Assembly: GCA_014377015.1 (NCBI GenBank) | Contig: JACMQL010000028.1 | Location: 1-64,000, forward strand | Direction of reading: 5' to 3' | From: Actinomycetota bacterium | GTDB taxonomy: Bacteria; Actinomycetota; Actinomycetes; Nanopelagicales; Nanopelagicaceae | DNA: 64,000 bases | Part shown: positions 61,353 to 64,000 of the stretch, piece after piece | Numbering within the stretch: position 1 is the first letter of the stretch | Layout: each line of letters begins with the position of its first letter | Position numbers and translations under genes: made by a program | The notes under the pieces: model-generated | Told to the model about the DNA's origin: nothing | Database searches by the model: none | The model's input: the letters and a program-made list of their open reading frames with translations, nothing else

Positions 61353-62948
61353 CTAATTTCTGCGAAGTACTTTTCCTGGTCGTTTGCCGGTATGCGTTCC
61401 ATTATCGACGACGATTGTTCCGTTAACACTCACACATCGGATTCCGTCTGGGTAGACGCGAGGTTCTTCTACCGTCGAGCGAGTGCGCACATTTGCCGCA
61501 TCGAAAACAACCAGGTCTGCGAAATTACCAACGGCAATTTCACCACGTCCTGCAAGTCCGAACCGCTTCGCTGGCTTGGCTGCCATTTTGTAAATAGCGT
61601 CTTCAAGCGTGAGAGTTTTCATTTCGCGAACATGGTGTGCTAGATATTCGATGTGACCGCAGTACGCCTGCTGGTTAACGGTGACTTCACTGAGCCGTCC
61701 GTGAGTGGCGCTCGTGTAGCCATCCACGCCGAGACTGAATTCTGGATGCGAGATCATTTCCGCGAGATGCTCCTCAGTGAAGAGTGTCCCAACTACGATT
61801 ATTTCGTCCATGTCTTCGCCAGCTTCCATCAAGATATCGAAAGTGGTTTCCCACTCATCCTTCTTCATGAGTTTGGCGATTTCGGGAAAACTCATTGCTT
61901 TAAATTCTTGGAAGTTAGGGCTCGAAGACAACCGAAGTCGATCCCATTGGCCCTTATGGACAAATCGCCAGTATCGGTCGCACTCGGTGCGCAAGCGATC
62001 GCGTACGAGATTATCTTTCAATGCGTTTGCGGCTTCTCCGAAACCATCTTTTAAAATCCACTCTGGCAAAATCGCGGTGAGTTTACCAATGCCCGTTTTA
62101 AATGGAGTGGTATCGGCCTCAACATCCATTCCGCTGCGACGAGCGTCCATCATCATCTCGGTCGCGCGCTTCCAAGCATTTTCCGGCGCATTAGTGTCGT
62201 GTCGAACGTTGAAGTGAGAAATTTGCGCGGGCAGATCGCCAATCCGCGCCAAGTCGAGAAATTCTTGGATTGATTCAAAGATTGAGGAGTCACGGTTTCT
62301 TACATGGCTGGTGTAAATACCGTTATGTCGTCCAGCTTCTGTGACGAGAAATTCAAGTTCTGCTCTCGTGCAATAACGACCGGGTGCGTACTCCAACCCC
62401 GTCGAGAGTCCGAGGGCTCCTGCTTCCATCGCTTCCGCGATGAAGCCTTTCATTGTGCGAAGGTGAACGTCGGTAACGTCTTCATCTCCGACCAACCCGG
62501 CAGCGGCTCGAATCGAATTATGTCCAACAAAACTTGCAACGTTCGCGCTAATTCCATCGCCTTCCAGGCTCTCGAGGTATTCACCGAAAGTTCGCCAGTC
62601 AACATCTCCTTCGTAGGCATACGACTTTAACCGCGCCGCGACGATTCCAACTGACTCGTCAGTCAATGGAGCGTTGGAAAATCCACAATTGCCAACAACT
62701 TCAGTAGTGACGCCTTGCCGAATCGTGCTGTGTGATTCGCGATTGGAATGTAAAGTGAAATCCGAGTGGCTATGTGGATCCACGAAGCCGGGCGAGACAA
62801 TAAGACCCGTGGCATCAATTTCATTGAGGGCTGTCGGAACTCGACCGATCTCCACAATTTTCTCGCCGACGACTCCGATATCTGCACGGAAGCGTTCCTT
62901 GCGAGTGCCGTCAATTACCCAGCCGTTACGAATCGCAAGGTCGATCAT
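61353..62948 (-). CDS. D-aminoacylase / N-acyl-D-amino-acid deacylase family amidohydrolase
   Basis: An amidohydrolase of 531 residues, typical for the family. VDPHSHSDF (H-x-H) forms the first metal site, EVVGNCGFSNAP the metal-binding Cys, TSHVRNRD and QISHFNV the histidines, and LGVDGYTS the catalytic Asp region. It hydrolyses N-acyl-D-amino acids to D-amino acids in the cytoplasm, releasing nutrients from peptidoglycan or racemised peptides; the side-chain preference cannot be read. Operon with the 61,307 gene. Confidence 0.85.
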   Translation of the reverse strand: MIDLAIRNGWVIDGTRKERFRADIGVVGEKIVEIGRVPTALNEIDATGLIVSPGFVDPHSHSDFTLHSNRESHSTIRQGVTTEVVGNCGFSNAPLTDESVGIVAARLKSYAYEGDVDWRTFGEYLESLEGDGISANVASFVGHNSIRAAAGLVGDEDVTDVHLRTMKGFIAEAMEAGALGLSTGLEYAPGRYCTRAELEFLVTEAGRHNGIYTSHVRNRDSSIFESIQEFLDLARIGDLPAQISHFNVRHDTNAPENAWKRATEMMMDARRSGMDVEADTTPFKTGIGKLTAILPEWILKDGFGEAANALKDNLVRDRLRTECDRYWRFVHKGQWDRLRLSSSPNFQEFKAMSFPEIAKLMKKDEWETTFDILMEAGEDMDEIIVVGTLFTEEHLAEMISHPEFSLGVDGYTSATHGRLSEVTVNQQAYCGHIEYLAHHVREMKTLTLEDAIYKMAAKPAKRFGLAGRGEIAVGNFADLVVFDAANVRTRSTVEEPRVYPDGIRCVSVNGTIVVDNGTHTGKRPGKVLRRN

Positions 62949-63063
62949 AAGCCTGGATATTATCAGCGAAGAATCTGGCGATCTAGAGAAAAGTCCTGCT
63001 TATATTTGTCTAGACTGATGTCATTATTGGAGTCTTCACAATAAAGTCGGCGGAGGGTCGAAA

Positions 63064-63219
63064 ATGAAATTTGAATACGTCACAGTCCCGCTTCTCACTC
63101 ATGCAACAAAACAGATACTTGATAATTGGGGATCAGAGGGATGGGAACTCGTCCAAGTAATTCCAGCTCCGGGTGGCGGAGATCAGTTAGTTGCTTATAT
63201 GAAGCGAGAACTCAAATGA
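63064..63219 (+). CDS. DUF4177 small protein
   Basis: A 51-residue protein (MKFEYVTVPLLTHATKQILDN start, GSEGWELVQVIPAPGG middle) of the DUF4177 type, corresponding in position to the small gene before ridA and crp in mycobacteria. No known function. CGGAGGG lies 9 nt before the ATG. Its stop overlaps the ridA start (ATGA at 63216-63219), so translation is coupled. Confidence 0.8.
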   Translation: MKFEYVTVPLLTHATKQILDNWGSEGWELVQVIPAPGGGDQLVAYMKRELK

Positions 63220-63686
63220 GCCAATCAAGTCTGGTACGCGCCAAACTTGCCGAACTCGGATTAGAACTTCCGGTTGCAGCCAAGCCACTTGCAGCGTATG
63301 TTCCAGCGGTTCGAACTGGAAATTTAGTTTTCACTGCTGGTCAACTTCCATTCGTCGACGGCAAGCTGCCATTTACCGGCAAAGTTGGCGGCGACGTTAG
63401 CATCGAGCAAGCGAAGGAACTCGCCAAACTCAGCGCACTCAATTGCCTCAGCGCCGTAGGCACTGTCGCAAGCGTTGATGACATTGTTCAAATCGTCCGT
63501 GTGGTCGGATACGTCAACGGCGTTGCTGGATTTGTCGATCAATCTGCCGTCGTCAACGGTGCTAGCGAACTCTTCGTACACATATTTGGCGAAGCCGGCA
63601 AACATGCACGCTCAGCAGTAGGCATGGCGGAGTTGCCAATGAACTCGCCAATTGAGGTTGAACTTACGGTGGAGTTGCGCAGCTAA
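63216..63686 (+). CDS. RidA-family protein
   Basis: A 156-residue YjgF/YER057c/UK114 member of the longer actinobacterial type. VRTGNLVFTAGQLPFVDGKL near residue 30-50 and VELTVELRS at the end are typical; the family hydrolyses reactive enamines/imines made by PLP enzymes. I chose ATG 63216, overlapping the DUF4177 stop; a longer frame from 63126 would read antisense-like sequence of that gene. The strict Arg of the RidA subgroup (position 105 type) is not seen where expected, so it may belong to a Rid1-7 subgroup without proven deaminase activity. Confidence 0.85.
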   Translation: MSQSSLVRAKLAELGLELPVAAKPLAAYVPAVRTGNLVFTAGQLPFVDGKLPFTGKVGGDVSIEQAKELAKLSALNCLSAVGTVASVDDIVQIVRVVGYVNGVAGFVDQSAVVNGASELFVHIFGEAGKHARSAVGMAELPMNSPIEVELTVELRS

Positions 63687-63691
63687 GAAAA

Positions 63692-64000
63692 TTAGCGGCC
63701 GCGCTTGCTGAGCCGATCTAGATCGATGATCAGTACGGCGCGACCGTCCAGTCGAATCCAGTTGCGACCCGCAAAATCGGCGAGCGCCTTATTCACGGTT
63801 TCGCGGGAAGCACCGACGAGTTGCGCGAGTTCTTCTTGCGTAAGATCGTGATGGACGTAGAGACCCTCGTCGGTAACTTTTCCAAATCTTTCGCCAAGAT
63901 CAAGCAGCGCCTTTGCGACACGGCCAGGAACGTCAGAGAAAACAAGATCACCTACAACTTCGTTTGTTCTGCGAAGTCGCTGTGCCAGACGTTCGAGAAG
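63692..64000 (-). CDS. Crp/Fnr-family regulator, C-terminal part only
   Basis: The last 102 residues of a Crp-type regulator; the rest lies beyond the window. Visible are the end of the central helix ([23 protein letters not shown]), [17 protein letters not shown] and the helix-turn-helix [25 protein letters not shown] followed by the tail [13 protein letters not shown]. The segment closely matches actinobacterial GlxR/Crp. It converges on the RidA gene, 5 bp apart, as in mycobacteria. Confidence 0.9.
   Translation of the reverse strand, partial: LLERLAQRLRRTNEVVGDLVFSDVPGRVAKALLDLGERFGKVTDEGLYVHHDLTQEELAQLVGASRETVNKALADFAGRNWIRLDGRAVLIIDLDRLSKRGR

Noticed and set aside
63126-63215. N-terminal extension of the RidA protein
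   Set aside because: It overlaps the DUF4177 gene in another frame, whereas ATG at 63216 is placed by coupling and family length.
1-64000. CRISPR arrays, insertion sequences, prophage genes
   Set aside because: No regularly spaced repeats, transposase or integrase frames or phage structural genes were seen.

Overview
The window reads as a chromosomal piece of a moderate-GC actinobacterium. Several gene orders point there: tRNA-Ser, small SRP RNA, dnaX, recR, lysC, asd; a tRNA-adenosine-deaminase-associated gene before tadA; and a DUF4177 gene, a RidA gene and crp together, as in mycobacteria. The codon usage is less GC-rich than in soil actinomycetes, and many genes serve uptake of sugars and sugar acids. 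A streamlined aquatic lineage such as Nanopelagicales would fit, but that placement is inference.

Layout. 1-3,120: end of a glycosyltransferase gene, then tRNA-Arg(TCG) followed by two single-gene segments (NERD protein, WG-repeat lipoprotein), each closed by a copy of the tRNA 3' end. 3,231-6,553: SPFH protein, galactonate dehydratase, stress genes. 6,596-25,067: a large sugar-acid region with two carbohydrate ABC transporters, an MFS carrier, an aldose-epimerase-like protein, a lactonase, two unrelated mannonate dehydratases (ManD, UxuA), an SDR, a LacI regulator, KDG kinase, KDPG aldolase and a further enolase-superfamily enzyme. 25,072-33,494: molybdopterin oxidoreductase, secreted phosphoesterase-like protein, a PotABCD-type operon, and an EXORDIUM-like secreted protein. 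33,631-50,498: mostly housekeeping (beta-CASP nuclease, sugar-acid dehydratase, DedA, ABC-F, malic enzyme, upp, tadA, two K+/amino-acid-type transporters, gabD). 50,621-53,863: a second accessory array, ending at tRNA-Ser(GGA). 53,906-64,000: SRP RNA, dnaX-recR, lysC-asd, then a D-aminoacylase/enolase-superfamily pair, ridA and the C-terminal part of a Crp-type regulator.

How the genes work together. Sugars or lactones would be imported, epimerised and hydrolysed to acids (13,366 and 14,246 genes), dehydrated to 2-keto-3-deoxy acids by one of up to six dehydratase-family enzymes in the window, phosphorylated by KdgK and split by Eda to pyruvate and glyceraldehyde 3-phosphate. Palindromes with TTGAAC/GTTCAA half-sites precede manD, the second ABC/uxuA operon and the eda/23,889 divergent pair; a related LacI-type palindrome precedes the LacI gene.

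The most unusual structure is at the two tRNA genes. Downstream of the 3' end of both tRNA-Arg and tRNA-Ser lie head-to-tail segments of about 1.05-1.22 kb, each carrying one or two accessory genes and each ending in a remnant of that tRNA gene, with no integrase in the window. I read these as tRNA-anchored mini-cassette arrays.
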